From Streptomyces lacrimifluminis (GTDB taxonomy: Bacteria; Actinomycetota; Actinomycetes; Streptomycetales; Streptomycetaceae): a stretch of 64,000 nucleotides of DNA. The notes under the pieces are model-generated. The model made no database searches. It saw only the letters and a list, made by a program, of their open reading frames with translations, and had not been told where the DNA came from. Location: NCBI RefSeq assembly GCF_014646095.1, contig NZ_BMMU01000004.1, positions 372,001 through 436,000 of the forward strand, given 5' to 3'. Below are positions 49,607-58,280 of the stretch, piece by piece; within the stretch, counting starts at the first letter, position 1; the number at the start of each line of letters is the position of its first letter. The position numbers and the translations under genes are program-made.

Positions 49607-49630
49607 GCTCCATGTCTCAATCGAGGCTGG

Positions 49631-49900
49631 CTACTTCGGACCCCACGTGCTGTCGTCGCTCTCGCCTTCTACGAGTGGCGATCGGTCGAAGACAGTGACC
49701 TCGTACCTCTCGATCAAGGCATTCTCGTCGAGACTGTCTCGCACGAGCACGGTTCGAAGAGCCACACCGTAGTTGAGGTGCCACGCGGACTTCGCAGCCT
49801 CCAGCGCCTCGTCGAAGGCGAGGGGCCGGAGCACACGGACGACTTGCTCGGGCTGACTGAGGTCGTGCATGCCGTCCAGCTCGTCGTCGCCGCTACTCAC
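49631..49900 (-). CDS. Small leftward protein, second of a coupled pair
   Basis: 89 aa from the GTG at 49900, overlapping the end of the upstream gene (GTGAGTAG). HDLSQPEQVVRVLRPLAFDE, ALEAAKSAWHLNYGVALRTV, LVRDSLDENALIERYEVTVF. Small alpha/beta fold of unknown function. Its partner at 49893-50237 ends with a similar -VRVFDD phrase, so the two may be related. Confidence 0.65.
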   Translation of the reverse strand: MSSGDDELDGMHDLSQPEQVVRVLRPLAFDEALEAAKSAWHLNYGVALRTVLVRDSLDENALIERYEVTVFDRSPLVEGESDDSTWGPK

Positions 49901-50237
49901 TCTGATCGCCCGTTTCGGTCGGCCGCTCGCCAAGATGTGGGTCGTCGAATACTCGGACCTCCCACCACTCTTGGAAGACGTGCGGTTCACCCTTCTTGGG
50001 GCGTGCGATGCGCCGAACCTGGAGACCGGTGCCGAGCATCTCGGCGCCCTCCATGAAGCGCACGACATCGCTGACATCCTGGGTGAGGATGAGCTTGGTC
50101 TGGCGGGGGTCGGTGATGTAGCCCCCGTGTCGTCGGGCATGAGCGCCTCCCGGGTGCGAGCCAACCCTGTAAGGCTCCCAGCCGTGCGTCTCCGCCGCGC
50201 CGCGTTCGCCATGATCGTCTGCACTTCGTCCGAGCAT
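49893..50237 (-). CDS. Small leftward protein, possibly frameshifted at the start
   Basis: Given as 114 codons from the ATG at 50237. The conserved-looking part is GGYITDPRQTKLILTQDVSD, VVRFMEGAEMLGTGLQVRRI, FQEWWEVRVFDD. The N-terminal 37 residues look unnatural, while a better start with ribosome site (ATG at 50140, MPDDTG) lies in another frame and would join GYITDP if one G were added to the GGGGG run near 50124. So either the start is non-standard or a 1-base deletion has occurred. Confidence 0.55.
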   Translation of the reverse strand: MLGRSADDHGERGAAETHGWEPYRVGSHPGGAHARRHGGYITDPRQTKLILTQDVSDVVRFMEGAEMLGTGLQVRRIARPKKGEPHVFQEWWEVRVFDDPHLGERPTETGDQSE

Positions 50238-50337
50238 CGGCCGAGCTAACGATCACCAGAGACAAGAAGGGCCCCTCGGCTTCCGAGAGGCTGGCCAGCT
50301 ATCACCAGGTGGAAACGTTCCTGCGCCGAGGACACCG

Positions 50338-50384
50338 AGGTGGGGCGGGTGGGACTCGAACCCACGGCCGACGGATTATGAGTC
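50338..50384. other. Right attachment site (attR core)
   Basis: Identical to attL over 47 bp. Here it forms the 3' part of the functional tRNA gene, restoring it after integration. Confidence 0.93.
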
Positions 50385-50414
50385 CGCTGCTCTAACCGGC
50401 TGAGCTACCGCCCC
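50341..50414 (-). tRNA. tRNA with CAU anticodon (probably tRNA-Ile2, otherwise elongator tRNA-Met)
   Basis: Folds into a standard cloverleaf: acceptor GGGGCGG/CCGCCCC, D arm GCTC...GAGC, anticodon loop CTCATAA, T arm GTGGG-TTCGAGT-CCCAC, discriminator A; 74 nt, no encoded CCA. CAU in such a tRNA is either Met or, after lysidine modification, Ile; the acceptor differs from the usual actinobacterial elongator Met form, so Ile2 is favoured. It is the prophage integration target. Confidence 0.88.
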
Positions 50415-50548
50415 ATTACGGCGCGTCGCGCACATTTGTGCGCGCCGTCTGCCGCAGCATAGCCGCTCATACGATCTCCTGCTTCGGATGGTCGACTTCG
50501 CATGACCATGAAGACCTCGACGCGGCCCGAGCGGTTCCCCCGGGCATG

Positions 50549-50570
50549 AAAAAGGACCCCAACGGGGCCC
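50549..50570 (-). terminator. Terminator of the tRNA-Asn transcript
   Basis: Read leftward: GGGCCCC-gtt-GGGGTCC followed by TTTTT (plus-strand bases 50549-50553 are A). A classic intrinsic terminator 12 bases beyond the first tRNA-Asn. Confidence 0.8.
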
Positions 50571-50581
50571 TCGTCCAAGTG

Positions 50582-50654
50582 CTCTCCCGACTGGACTCGA
50601 ACCAGTAACCTGCCGGTTAACAGCCGGCTGCTCTGCCAATTGAGCTACGGAAGA
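50582..50654 (-). tRNA. tRNA-Asn (GTT), distal copy
   Basis: 73 nt; acceptor TCTTCCG/CGGGAGA with one G-T pair, anticodon loop CTGTTAA, T arm ACTGG-TTCGAGT-CCAGT. Six bases from the second copy. Nucleotides 8-65 are identical in both; only acceptor stems differ. Confidence 0.92.
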
Positions 50655-50660
50655 TCGAAG

Positions 50661-50733
50661 CTCCCCCGACTGGACTCGAACCAGTAACCTGCCGGTTAAC
50701 AGCCGGCTGCTCTGCCAATTGAGCTACAGGGGA
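50661..50733 (-). tRNA. tRNA-Asn (GTT), proximal copy
   Basis: 73 nt; acceptor TCCCCTG/CGGGGGA, same body and GTT anticodon as the neighbouring copy. The pair is probably transcribed leftward as one unit. Confidence 0.93.
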
Positions 50734-50933
50734 TTGCCTCGTTGCATCGATCGTGACTCCCTGGGTATTCGCCAGGGGGCGTGCGGTCGCTGCGACACAT
50801 ACATTAGCGCAAGCAGGGGGGTGCTCCGCCAATCGGTTCCGCGTGCCTCGCATGCGGCGCCCCTCGCTTGTCAGCCGTCGTCCGTCCGTCGCCTCACTCA
50901 CCACTCGACACTCGTCAAGGAAAGGTGGCCGTC

Positions 50934-51239
50934 ATGCGCTACCGGCTCACGTTCGTCGCCGGACTGGCCCTGGGTTACGTGCTGGGCACACGGGCCGGGC
51001 GCGAGCGCTACGAGCAGTTGAAGAAGTCGGCCCGTCGGATCTCGCAGAACCCCGCCGTCCGCAACACCGCCGAATCGGCCGCGCTGCAGGGGCGGGAGTT
51101 CGCCGGCAAGGCGTTCCACACCGTGAGCGAGAAGGTCGGGGACCGGGTGCCCGACTCCGTGGCCGGCCGGGTGCGCTCCCTGCGTGAGCGCAACTCCACG
51201 GGAGGTGGCGAGGACGACTGGGGCACCAGCAACACCTGA
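50934..51239 (+). CDS. YtxH-like small protein
   Basis: 101 aa from the ATG at 50934 with AAGGAAAGGTGG upstream. A short hydrophobic start LTFVAGLALGYVLGTRAGRE resembles the YtxH glycine-motif membrane segment, followed by helices (RYEQLKKSARRISQNPAVRN, AGKAFHTVSEKVGDRVPDSV). Widespread in actinobacteria, function unclear, perhaps envelope stress. Chromosomal. Confidence 0.75.
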   Translation: MRYRLTFVAGLALGYVLGTRAGRERYEQLKKSARRISQNPAVRNTAESAALQGREFAGKAFHTVSEKVGDRVPDSVAGRVRSLRERNSTGGGEDDWGTSNT

Positions 51240-51246
51240 GTGTCAG

Positions 51247-51282
51247 GGTGTCGGCATGGGTGTCGGTAGGGGTGTCGTCATG
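51247..51282. repeat. 12-bp tandem repeat, three units
   Basis: GGTGTCGGCATG, GGTGTCGGTAGG, GGTGTCGTCATG in direct tandem after the YtxH-like gene and before the kinase. No known function. Confidence 0.75.
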
Positions 51283-51392
51283 GACACATCTGCCGCACCC
51301 GCACGCCCCTGGTCACCCACAACGCACGGGTCACCCCTGACGAAGCGTCGACCCGGCGCGTTCACCTCTCCGCGTACGGCAGAATTTTCGCC

Positions 51393-52853
51393 ATGGGGAT
51401 AGTCGCCGGGTTGGACAGTTCGCCCGATTTCACTCGTATCGTCGTCTGCGACGCGGACACGGGGTCCGTGCTGCGGCAGGGCTATGCGCCGCATCCGATG
51501 GAAGGCGTCGAGGGCGGGGGCGGCGGGCGGCCCTCCGATGTCGATCCGCAGGCCTGGCTGCTCTCCCTCGGTGAGGCGGCCGGCGGCGGGCTGCTCGAAG
51601 GCGTGCAGGCCATCGGGGTGTCCGCGCAGCAGAACGCGCTCGTCCCGGTCGACGCGCAGGGCAACACCGTACGGCCGGCGATGGTCGGTGGGGACAAGCG
51701 GGCGCAGGTCGCGGCGGCCGATCTGATCGACGCGCTCGGCGGGCGTGAGGCGTGGGCGCAGGCCGTGGGGTGTGTGCCGCAGGCCGCGCAGCCGGTGACC
51801 AAGCTGCGCTGGCTGGCGCGGAACGAGCCGGACGCGGCGCAGCGGACCGCCGTGCTGATGCAGGCGCACGACTGGCTGGTGTGGCAGTTGCTCGGGCGGC
51901 CCGTACGGCGGACCACCGACCGGGGTGGGGCGTCGGGGACCGGGTACTGGTCGGCCGCCATGGGTGCCTATCGCGGTGATCTCGTCGAGCTCGCGCTCGG
52001 GCGTCAGGCGATGCTGCCCGATGTGCTCGGCCCGTCCGATGCCGCCGGTACGACGCCCGAGGGGCTGCTCATCTCCGCCGGGACCGGGGAGACCATGGCC
52101 GCCGCCTTCGGTCTCGGGCTGGGGCTCGGGGACGTCGTGGTGTCGCTCGGGGCCTCCGGGTCCGTGATGGCCGTACATCCCGAGGCGCTCTTCGACTCGT
52201 CCGGGATGATCACCTCGCTGGCCGACGCGACCGGGCTGCACCTGCCCGTCGTCACGACGCTGAACGCCGTACGGACGTTGCGTGGGACGGCGGAACTACT
52301 GGGCCTGAGTGATCTGGAGAGCTTGTCCGACCTCGCCATGAAGTCGACTCCCGGCGCGCACGGGCTGGTCATGCTGCCCTATCTGGAAGGTGAGCGGACG
52401 CCCAATCTGCCGCACACCGCCGGGACGCTCGCCGGGCTGCGGCGGGAGTCCATGAAGGCCGAGCATCTGGCGCGGGCCGCCTTCGAGGGGATGCTGTGCG
52501 GGCTCTCCGACGCGTTGGACGTGCTGCGGGGGCGGGGAGTCGACGTACAGCGGGTGTTCCTGCTCGGGTCCGCCGCCGAGCTGCCCGCCGTGCAGACCGC
52601 GGCGCCACCGCTGTTCGGGGCGCAGGTCGTCGTACCGCAGCCCGCCGACTACGCGGCCATCGGCGCCGCGCGGCAGGCCGCCTGGGCACTCGGGGTGTCG
52701 CAGGGCACGCTCGACCCGCGCACTCCGCCGGCCTGGCAGGGCGCCGCCGCGCAGGTGCTGGAGCCCGGTGAGGAGCTGGCGGTGGGGCAGGCGGTGCGGC
52801 AGCAGTACGTGTCCGTGCGGGAGCAGACTCATCCCGGGGCATTTCGTAGCTGA
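51393..52853 (+). CDS. FGGY-family carbohydrate kinase (xylulokinase-like)
   Basis: 486 aa from the ATG at 51393. It begins GIVAGLDSSPDFTRIVVCDA, then AIGVSAQQNALVPVDAQGNT, MVGGDKRA; the FGGY C-terminal ATPase half has VVVSLGASGSVMAV, HGLVMLPYLEGERTPNLPHT and VFLLGSAAELPAVQTAAPPL. The fold is that of xylulose/glycerol kinases phosphorylating a sugar or polyol. Substrate cannot be fixed; xylulokinase is the nearest reading. Its HrdA/dnaG neighbourhood shows the usual streptomycete order. Confidence 0.82.
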   Translation: MGIVAGLDSSPDFTRIVVCDADTGSVLRQGYAPHPMEGVEGGGGGRPSDVDPQAWLLSLGEAAGGGLLEGVQAIGVSAQQNALVPVDAQGNTVRPAMVGGDKRAQVAAADLIDALGGREAWAQAVGCVPQAAQPVTKLRWLARNEPDAAQRTAVLMQAHDWLVWQLLGRPVRRTTDRGGASGTGYWSAAMGAYRGDLVELALGRQAMLPDVLGPSDAAGTTPEGLLISAGTGETMAAAFGLGLGLGDVVVSLGASGSVMAVHPEALFDSSGMITSLADATGLHLPVVTTLNAVRTLRGTAELLGLSDLESLSDLAMKSTPGAHGLVMLPYLEGERTPNLPHTAGTLAGLRRESMKAEHLARAAFEGMLCGLSDALDVLRGRGVDVQRVFLLGSAAELPAVQTAAPPLFGAQVVVPQPADYAAIGAARQAAWALGVSQGTLDPRTPPAWQGAAAQVLEPGEELAVGQAVRQQYVSVREQTHPGAFRS

Positions 52854-53002
52854 GGGGGGCGGGTCGTCTCTCGGGCCCGCGGTTCTTGGTCCGCTGTTGG
52901 GTTAATCGGTTGAAGTAACACGGGTGGAGTGTCGGACGATGGGTGCGTGGGGCACTCCCCATCGTCCTCCACGGACAAACCGCCGACTCCGAGAGATTCA
53001 GC

Positions 53003-54736
53003 GTGCTCATACAACTTCTGCGCACTTATCTGCGGCCCTACAGGAAACCCATCGCCCTGCTCGTGCTGCTCCAGCTCCTGCAGACCTGCGCCACCCTCTA
53101 CCTGCCCACGCTCAACGCGGACATCATCGACAAGGGTGTGGTGAAGGGCGACACCGGCTACATTCTGGCCTTCGGTGCCGTGATGATCGGTATCTCGCTG
53201 GTGCAGGTCTTCTGCAACATCGGCGCCGTGTACTACGGCGCCCGTACGGCGTCGGCGTTCGGCCGGGACGTACGCGCCGCCGTCTTCGACCGTGTGCAGT
53301 CGTTCTCGGCGCGCGAGGTCGGGCAGTTCGGGGCGCCCTCGCTGATCACCCGTACGACCAATGACGTCCAGCAGGTGCAGATGCTCGCACTGATGACGTT
53401 CACGCTGATGGTGTCGGCGCCGATCATGTGTGTGGGCGGCATCGTGCTGGCGCTGGGCCTGGATGTGCGGCTGTCGGGTGTGCTGATCGCCGTCGTGCCG
53501 GTGCTGGGCATCTGTGTGACGTTGATCGTGCGGCGGCTGCGTCCGCTGTTCCGGACGATGCAGGTACGGCTCGACACCGTCAACCGGGTGCTGCGTGAGC
53601 AGATCACCGGCAACCGGGTCATCCGCGCCTTCGTGCGGGACGAGTACGAGAAGGACCGGTTCGGGAAGGCGAACCACGAGCTGACCGAGGTGTCGCTGGG
53701 CACCGGGCGGCTGCTCGCGCTGATGTTCCCGATCGTCATGACCGTCGTCAATGTCTCGTCCATTGCCGTGGTGTGGTTCGGGGCGCATCGCATCGACAGC
53801 GGCGGGATGGAGATCGGCGCGCTGACCGCGTTCCTCGCCTATCTGATGCAGATCGTGATGTCCGTGATGATGGCCACCTTCATGTTCATGATGGTGCCGC
53901 GCGCGGAGGTGTGCGCCGAGCGTATCGAGGAGGTCCTCGGTACGTCGTCGAGTGTGGTGCCCCCGACCGACCCGGTCGTCGAACTACGGCGGCACGGGCA
54001 TCTGGAGATCCGCGCGGCCGGGTTCCACTATCCGGGCGCCGAGGAGCCGGTGCTGAGGGCCGTCGACCTGGTGGCGCGGCCCGGTGAGGTGACCGCGGTG
54101 ATCGGGTCCACGGGCAGTGGGAAGTCGACGCTGCTGGGGCTCGTACCGCGGCTGTTCGACGCGACCGACGGGGAGGTGCTCGTCGACGGCGTGGACGTGG
54201 CCACCGTGGAGCCGAAGCTGCTGGCCAGGACGGTGGGACTGGTGCCGCAGAAGCCGTATCTGTTCGCGGGGACCGTGGCGACCAATCTGCGGTACGGCAA
54301 TCCGGACGCCACGGACGAGGAGTTGTGGCGGGCGCTGGAGGTGGCGCAGGGCAAGGGATTCGTCGAGCGGCTGGAGGGCGGGCTCGACGCGCCGATCGCG
54401 CAGGGCGGTACGAATGTGTCCGGCGGTCAGCGGCAGCGGCTCGCGATCGCGCGGACGCTGGTGCAGCGGCCCGAGATCTACCTCTTCGACGACTCCTTCT
54501 CCGCGCTCGACTACGCCACGGACGCGGCACTGCGGACGGCGCTCGCGCGCGAGACCGCCGAGGCGACCGTCGTGATCGTCGCCCAGCGGGTGTCCACGAT
54601 CAGGGAGGCCGACCGGATCATCGTCCTCGACGAGGGCAGGGTCGTCGGCACCGGCAGCCACCACGAGCTGATGGCGGACAACGAGACCTACCGGGAGATC
54701 GTCCTCTCCCAGCTCACGGAAGCGGAGGCTGCCTGA
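53003..54736 (+). CDS. ABC exporter subunit A (non-canonical ATP site)
   Basis: 577 aa from the GTG at 53003. Six-helix transmembrane domain (QLLRTYLRPYRKPIALLVLL onward, about 1-320), then an ATPase domain with Walker A IGSTGSGKST near 370, signature NVSGGQRQRLAIAR near 470 and Walker B IYLFDDSFSALD. The catalytic Glu after Walker B is replaced by Asp (FDDS), as in heterodimeric exporters such as TM287/288 or BmrCD. The start of the next gene shares one base with this stop, so the pair forms one transporter. Substrate unknown; drugs or lipids are typical. Confidence 0.9.
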   Translation: MLIQLLRTYLRPYRKPIALLVLLQLLQTCATLYLPTLNADIIDKGVVKGDTGYILAFGAVMIGISLVQVFCNIGAVYYGARTASAFGRDVRAAVFDRVQSFSAREVGQFGAPSLITRTTNDVQQVQMLALMTFTLMVSAPIMCVGGIVLALGLDVRLSGVLIAVVPVLGICVTLIVRRLRPLFRTMQVRLDTVNRVLREQITGNRVIRAFVRDEYEKDRFGKANHELTEVSLGTGRLLALMFPIVMTVVNVSSIAVVWFGAHRIDSGGMEIGALTAFLAYLMQIVMSVMMATFMFMMVPRAEVCAERIEEVLGTSSSVVPPTDPVVELRRHGHLEIRAAGFHYPGAEEPVLRAVDLVARPGEVTAVIGSTGSGKSTLLGLVPRLFDATDGEVLVDGVDVATVEPKLLARTVGLVPQKPYLFAGTVATNLRYGNPDATDEELWRALEVAQGKGFVERLEGGLDAPIAQGGTNVSGGQRQRLAIARTLVQRPEIYLFDDSFSALDYATDAALRTALARETAEATVVIVAQRVSTIREADRIIVLDEGRVVGTGSHHELMADNETYREIVLSQLTEAEAA

Positions 54737-56670
54737 TGGCCGGGCCCATGGGGCGCATGATGGCCGGAGGCGGCCCCGACCAGCAGTCGCTGGACTTCAA
54801 GGAGTCCGGCAAACGGCTCCTCTCCCAGTTCAGGCCCGAACGGGCCACGATGTACGTGATGCTGCTCGCGGTGTTCGTGAGCGTGGGCCTGTCGGTGGTG
54901 GGCCCGAAGATCCTGGGGCGGGCGACCGACCTGGTCTTCTCCGGCATCATCGGACGTCAGTTCGAAAGCGGCAGTTCGAAGGCCGAGGTCCTCGCCGCCA
55001 TGCGGAGGCGCGGCGAGGACGGCATGGCCGACATGCTCTCCGGTACGGACTTCACGCCGGGCAAGGGCATCGACTTCGGCGCGGTGGGTGAGGTGCTGGG
55101 GCTCGCCCTGGTGGTGTTCGTGTTCGCCGGGCTGCTGATGCTGGTCGCCACGCGTCTGGTGAACCGGGCGGTCAACCGGACCGTGTACCGGATGCGCGAG
55201 GACCTGCAGGCGAAGCTGTCGCGGCTGCCGCTGTCCTACTTCGACAAGCGGCAGCGCGGTGAGGTGCTCAGCCGCGCGACGAACGACATCGACAACATCG
55301 GGCAGACGCTCCAGCAGTCGATGGGCCAGCTCATCAACTCGTTGCTGACGATCATCGGCGTGCTGGCGATGATGTTCTGGGTGTCCTGGCTGCTGGCGCT
55401 GGTCGCGCTGGTGACCGTACCGCTGTCGTTCTACATCGCCACGCGCGTCGGGAAGCGGTCGCAGCCGCACTTCGTGCAGCAGTGGCGGACCACGGGCAAG
55501 CTGAACGCCCACATCGAGGAGATGTACACCGGGCACACCCTCGTGAAGGTGTTCGGGCGGCAGGAGGAGTCCGCGCAGCAGTTCGCCGAGCAGAACGACG
55601 CGCTGTACGAGGCCGGGTTCAAGGCCCAGTTCAACAGCGGGATCATGCAGCCGCTGATGATGTTCGTATCGAACATCAACTACGTGCTGGTGGCCGTGGT
55701 GGGCGGGCTGCGGGTCGCTTCGGGCGCGCTGTCGATCGGTGACGTGCAGGCCTTCATCCAGTACTCGCGGCAGTTCTCGATGCCGCTCACGCAGGTGGCG
55801 TCGATGGCGAACCTGGTGCAGTCGGGTGTGGCTTCCGCCGAGCGGGTCTTCGAACTGCTGGACGCGGAGGAGCAGCAGGCCGATCCGGTGCCGGGGGTAC
55901 GGCCGGAGGAGCTGCGGGGGCTGGTCTCGCTGGAACACGTGTCGTTCCGGTACGAGCCGGAGAAGCCGCTGATCGAGGACCTGTCGCTGGCGGTGGAGCC
56001 CGGGCACACGGTCGCGATCGTCGGGCCCACGGGGGCGGGGAAGACCACTCTGGTCAATCTGCTGATGCGGTTCTACGAGGTCTCCGGCGGGCGGATCACC
56101 CTGGACGGGGTGGACATCGCCTCCATGTCCCGGGACGAACTCCGGGCCGGGATCGGGATGGTGCTCCAGGACACCTGGCTGTTCGGCGGGACCATCGCGG
56201 AGAACATCGCGTACGGGGCCGCGCGTGAGCGCGAGGTGACGCGCGGGGAGATCGAGGAGGCGGCGCGGGCGGCGCACGCGGACCGGTTCATCCGTACGTT
56301 GCCGGACGGGTACGACACCGTGATCGACGACGAGGGGACGGGGGTCAGCGCGGGTGAGAAGCAGCTCATCACGATCGCGCGGGCGTTCCTGTCCGATCCG
56401 GTGATCCTGGTGCTGGACGAGGCGACGAGTTCCGTGGACACCCGGACGGAGGTTCTCATCCAGAAGGCGATGGCCAAACTGGCGCACGGGCGGACGTCGT
56501 TCGTGATCGCGCATCGGCTGTCGACGATCCGGGACGCGGACACGATCCTGGTGATGGAGAACGGTGCGATCGTGGAACAGGGGGCGCACGGGGAGCTGTT
56601 GGAGGCTGACGGGGCCTATGCGCGGTTGTACAAGGCGCAGTTCGCGGAGGCGGTGGCCGAGGTGGATTAG
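54736..56670 (+). CDS. ABC exporter subunit B (catalytic ATP site)
   Basis: 644 aa from the ATG at 54736. A Gly/Met-rich N-terminus, then the transmembrane part with a long loop (FTPGKGIDFGAVGEVLGLAL). ATPase with Walker A IVGPTGAGKTT near 425, signature variant GVSAGEKQLITIAR and Walker B VILVLDEATSSVD with its Glu intact. The signature (SAGE instead of SGGQ) is degenerate, which pairs with subunit A's weak Walker B to make one inactive site while the other stays canonical. Confidence 0.9.
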   Translation: MAGPMGRMMAGGGPDQQSLDFKESGKRLLSQFRPERATMYVMLLAVFVSVGLSVVGPKILGRATDLVFSGIIGRQFESGSSKAEVLAAMRRRGEDGMADMLSGTDFTPGKGIDFGAVGEVLGLALVVFVFAGLLMLVATRLVNRAVNRTVYRMREDLQAKLSRLPLSYFDKRQRGEVLSRATNDIDNIGQTLQQSMGQLINSLLTIIGVLAMMFWVSWLLALVALVTVPLSFYIATRVGKRSQPHFVQQWRTTGKLNAHIEEMYTGHTLVKVFGRQEESAQQFAEQNDALYEAGFKAQFNSGIMQPLMMFVSNINYVLVAVVGGLRVASGALSIGDVQAFIQYSRQFSMPLTQVASMANLVQSGVASAERVFELLDAEEQQADPVPGVRPEELRGLVSLEHVSFRYEPEKPLIEDLSLAVEPGHTVAIVGPTGAGKTTLVNLLMRFYEVSGGRITLDGVDIASMSRDELRAGIGMVLQDTWLFGGTIAENIAYGAAREREVTRGEIEEAARAAHADRFIRTLPDGYDTVIDDEGTGVSAGEKQLITIARAFLSDPVILVLDEATSSVDTRTEVLIQKAMAKLAHGRTSFVIAHRLSTIRDADTILVMENGAIVEQGAHGELLEADGAYARLYKAQFAEAVAEVD

Positions 56671-56682
56671 CGGGGTAGCGGG

Positions 56683-56721
56683 AATCCCCAAGGGGGCTGC
56701 TTCTCAGCCCCCTTGGGGATT
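56683..56721. terminator. Bidirectional terminator
   Basis: AATCCCCAAGGGGGCTG (56683-56699) pairs perfectly with CAGCCCCCTTGGGGATT (56705-56721), 17 bp with a 5-base loop and TT runs on both sides. It separates the convergent exporter and sigma genes. Confidence 0.95.
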
Positions 56722-56738
56722 TTGGGTAGGTGGGGAGT

Positions 56739-57980
56739 TCAGTCCAGGTAGCCCCGCAACTGGTCCGCGAAGGCGTGGTCCCTCAGTTTGTTCAGGGTCT
56801 TGGACTCGATCTGGCGGATGCGCTCCCGCGTGACGCCGAAGATCCGGCCGATCTCCTCCAGGGTGCGCGGCCGCCCGTCCGCCAGGCCGTAACGCAGCTG
56901 GACGACCTTGCGCTCCCGCTCCCCCAGCGTCGACAGCACCGCTTCCAGGTGTTCCCGCAGCAACAGGAACGCCGCCGACTCGACCGGCGACGCGGCGTCC
57001 CCGTCCTCGATGAGGTCGCCGAGCGCCACGTCGTCCTCCTCGCCCACCGGTGCGTGCAGCGACACCGGTTCCTGGGCCAGCCGCAGCACCTCGCTGACGC
57101 GCTCGGGCAGGAGGTCCAGGTGGGCGGCGACCTCCTCGGGGGTCGGCTCGTAGCCGCGTTCCTGGAGCATCCGGCGCTGGACGCGGACGACCCGGTTGAT
57201 CAGCTCGACCACGTGTACGGGCACGCGGATCGTCCGGGCCTGGTCGGCGAGGGCGCGGGACATGGCCTGGCGGATCCACCAGGTCGCGTACGTCGAGAAC
57301 TTGTAGCCGCGCGCGTAGTCGAACTTCTCGACGGCACGGATCAGGCCGAGGTTTCCCTCCTGGACGAGGTCGAGCATCGTGAGGCCGCGGCCCACGTACC
57401 GTTTCGCCACCGACACCACCAGGCGCAGGTTCGCCTCGATCAGACGGCGCTTGGCCATCCGGCCCATGACGACCAACCGGTCCAGGTCCAGAGCGAGTTG
57501 GCTGTCCACGTCGGAGGCGAGACGCAGTTTCTCCTCGGCGAACAGGCCTGCCTCGACCCGGCGGGCGAGTTCGACCTCCTCGGCGGCGGTCAGCAGCGGG
57601 ATGCGGCCGATCTCGCGCAGGTACTGGCGGAACAGGTCGGAGGAGGGCCCGCTGGTGTCGGCTCGGGCGGGGCCGCGGGCGCGGAGCCGTTCGACGGGCT
57701 CGACGGGTTCAATGGGCTCAATGGGTTCGAGCGCCTCGATCGGTTCCGCCGTCTCCACCGCATCCACCGGGGGTTCGTCCAGGTCGGGCGGGCTGTCGTG
57801 CTCGGTATTCTCGGGGTGGTGCGCGGCGCGGCTCTGCGGCGGCACGGCCGCGATGACCTCGGCGACATCGGTGACGTCCGTGACGTGCGTGACGTCCGTG
57901 AGGTCTCCGTTGCCGGTCTCGGCGCCGGGCTTCGTGGCGGCGGTACTGCTGTCGGTCTGGGCGAGGGTCTGGGTCTGCAC
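56739..57980 (-). CDS. hrdA: Principal-type (group 2) sigma factor, HrdA-like
   Basis: 413 aa from the GTG at 57980, 8 bases after GGAGG. N-terminal low-complexity region with [14 protein letters not shown] and repeated Glu-Pro pairs (residues about 75-110). Region 1.2/2: [92 protein letters not shown]; region 3 and 4 with [32 protein letters not shown]. Lacks the long region 1.1 of HrdB. Neighbouring dnaG suits HrdA, named by context. Confidence 0.88.
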   Translation of the reverse strand: MQTQTLAQTDSSTAATKPGAETGNGDLTDVTHVTDVTDVAEVIAAVPPQSRAAHHPENTEHDSPPDLDEPPVDAVETAEPIEALEPIEPIEPVEPVERLRARGPARADTSGPSSDLFRQYLREIGRIPLLTAAEEVELARRVEAGLFAEEKLRLASDVDSQLALDLDRLVVMGRMAKRRLIEANLRLVVSVAKRYVGRGLTMLDLVQEGNLGLIRAVEKFDYARGYKFSTYATWWIRQAMSRALADQARTIRVPVHVVELINRVVRVQRRMLQERGYEPTPEEVAAHLDLLPERVSEVLRLAQEPVSLHAPVGEEDDVALGDLIEDGDAASPVESAAFLLLREHLEAVLSTLGERERKVVQLRYGLADGRPRTLEEIGRIFGVTRERIRQIESKTLNKLRDHAFADQLRGYLD

Positions 57981-58280
57981 GGGGGCGACCTCCAGGATGA
58001 TCGCTGCTGAGGCGTACGGCAGCGGTACTCGGGGGGCGGAGTGGGCGGCCTCACCGCTGTCCGTCCCGTACGCGTTGAGCGGAATCGCGGGGGTGTCGGA
58101 CCCGTTGGGGACGGGTCGGCCGCGCTCCGAGGACTCAGGCACCGGAACCCAGTGTGGCGTACGGCACATCACTGCCACGAGGGGCGTGCGACGACTTTCT
58201 GGGTCCGGTCCGTGACCGCGTGGTTACCGTCGCGGCAAACTCGGGTGCCTGTTCGGGGTCCGACCTGGCACGATCGGCGC
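57981..58280. other. Divergent 300-bp promoter region
   Basis: Between the sigma factor and a rightward pseudogene. An open frame on the minus strand extends upstream of the sigma start, but the ribosome site and sequence character favour the GTG at 57980. No operator was recognised. Confidence 0.5.

Larger units (their letters stand above)
10778..50384. mobile_element. Prophage integrated in a CAU-anticodon tRNA gene
   Basis: A 47-bp direct repeat (10778-10824 and 50338-50384) bounds about 39.6 kb encoding integrase, regulators, replication, DNA packaging, capsid, tail, lysis and accessory proteins. The intact tRNA is at the right end, where the phage has restored its 3' part; the left end keeps only the displaced 3' fragment. 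Structural order (HNH, small and large terminase, portal, MuF, scaffold, capsid, connectors, tail tube, G/GT chaperone, tape measure, tip, lysin, holin) is that of a siphovirus. No structural gene looks broken, so it may be inducible. The plasmid-spread-like genes and small GntR/zinc proteins recall actinomycete integrative elements, suggesting a mosaic. Confidence 0.95.

Noticed and set aside
10778..50384. Interpretation as a purely conjugative integrative element (AICE)
   Set aside because: No FtsK/TraB-type translocase or RepSA-like initiator was seen, while a full set of capsid, terminase, tail and lysis genes is present.
54688..56691. Leftward 667-codon frame opposite the second ABC gene
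   Set aside because: His/Arg-rich antisense shadow; the opposite strand has full ABC motifs.
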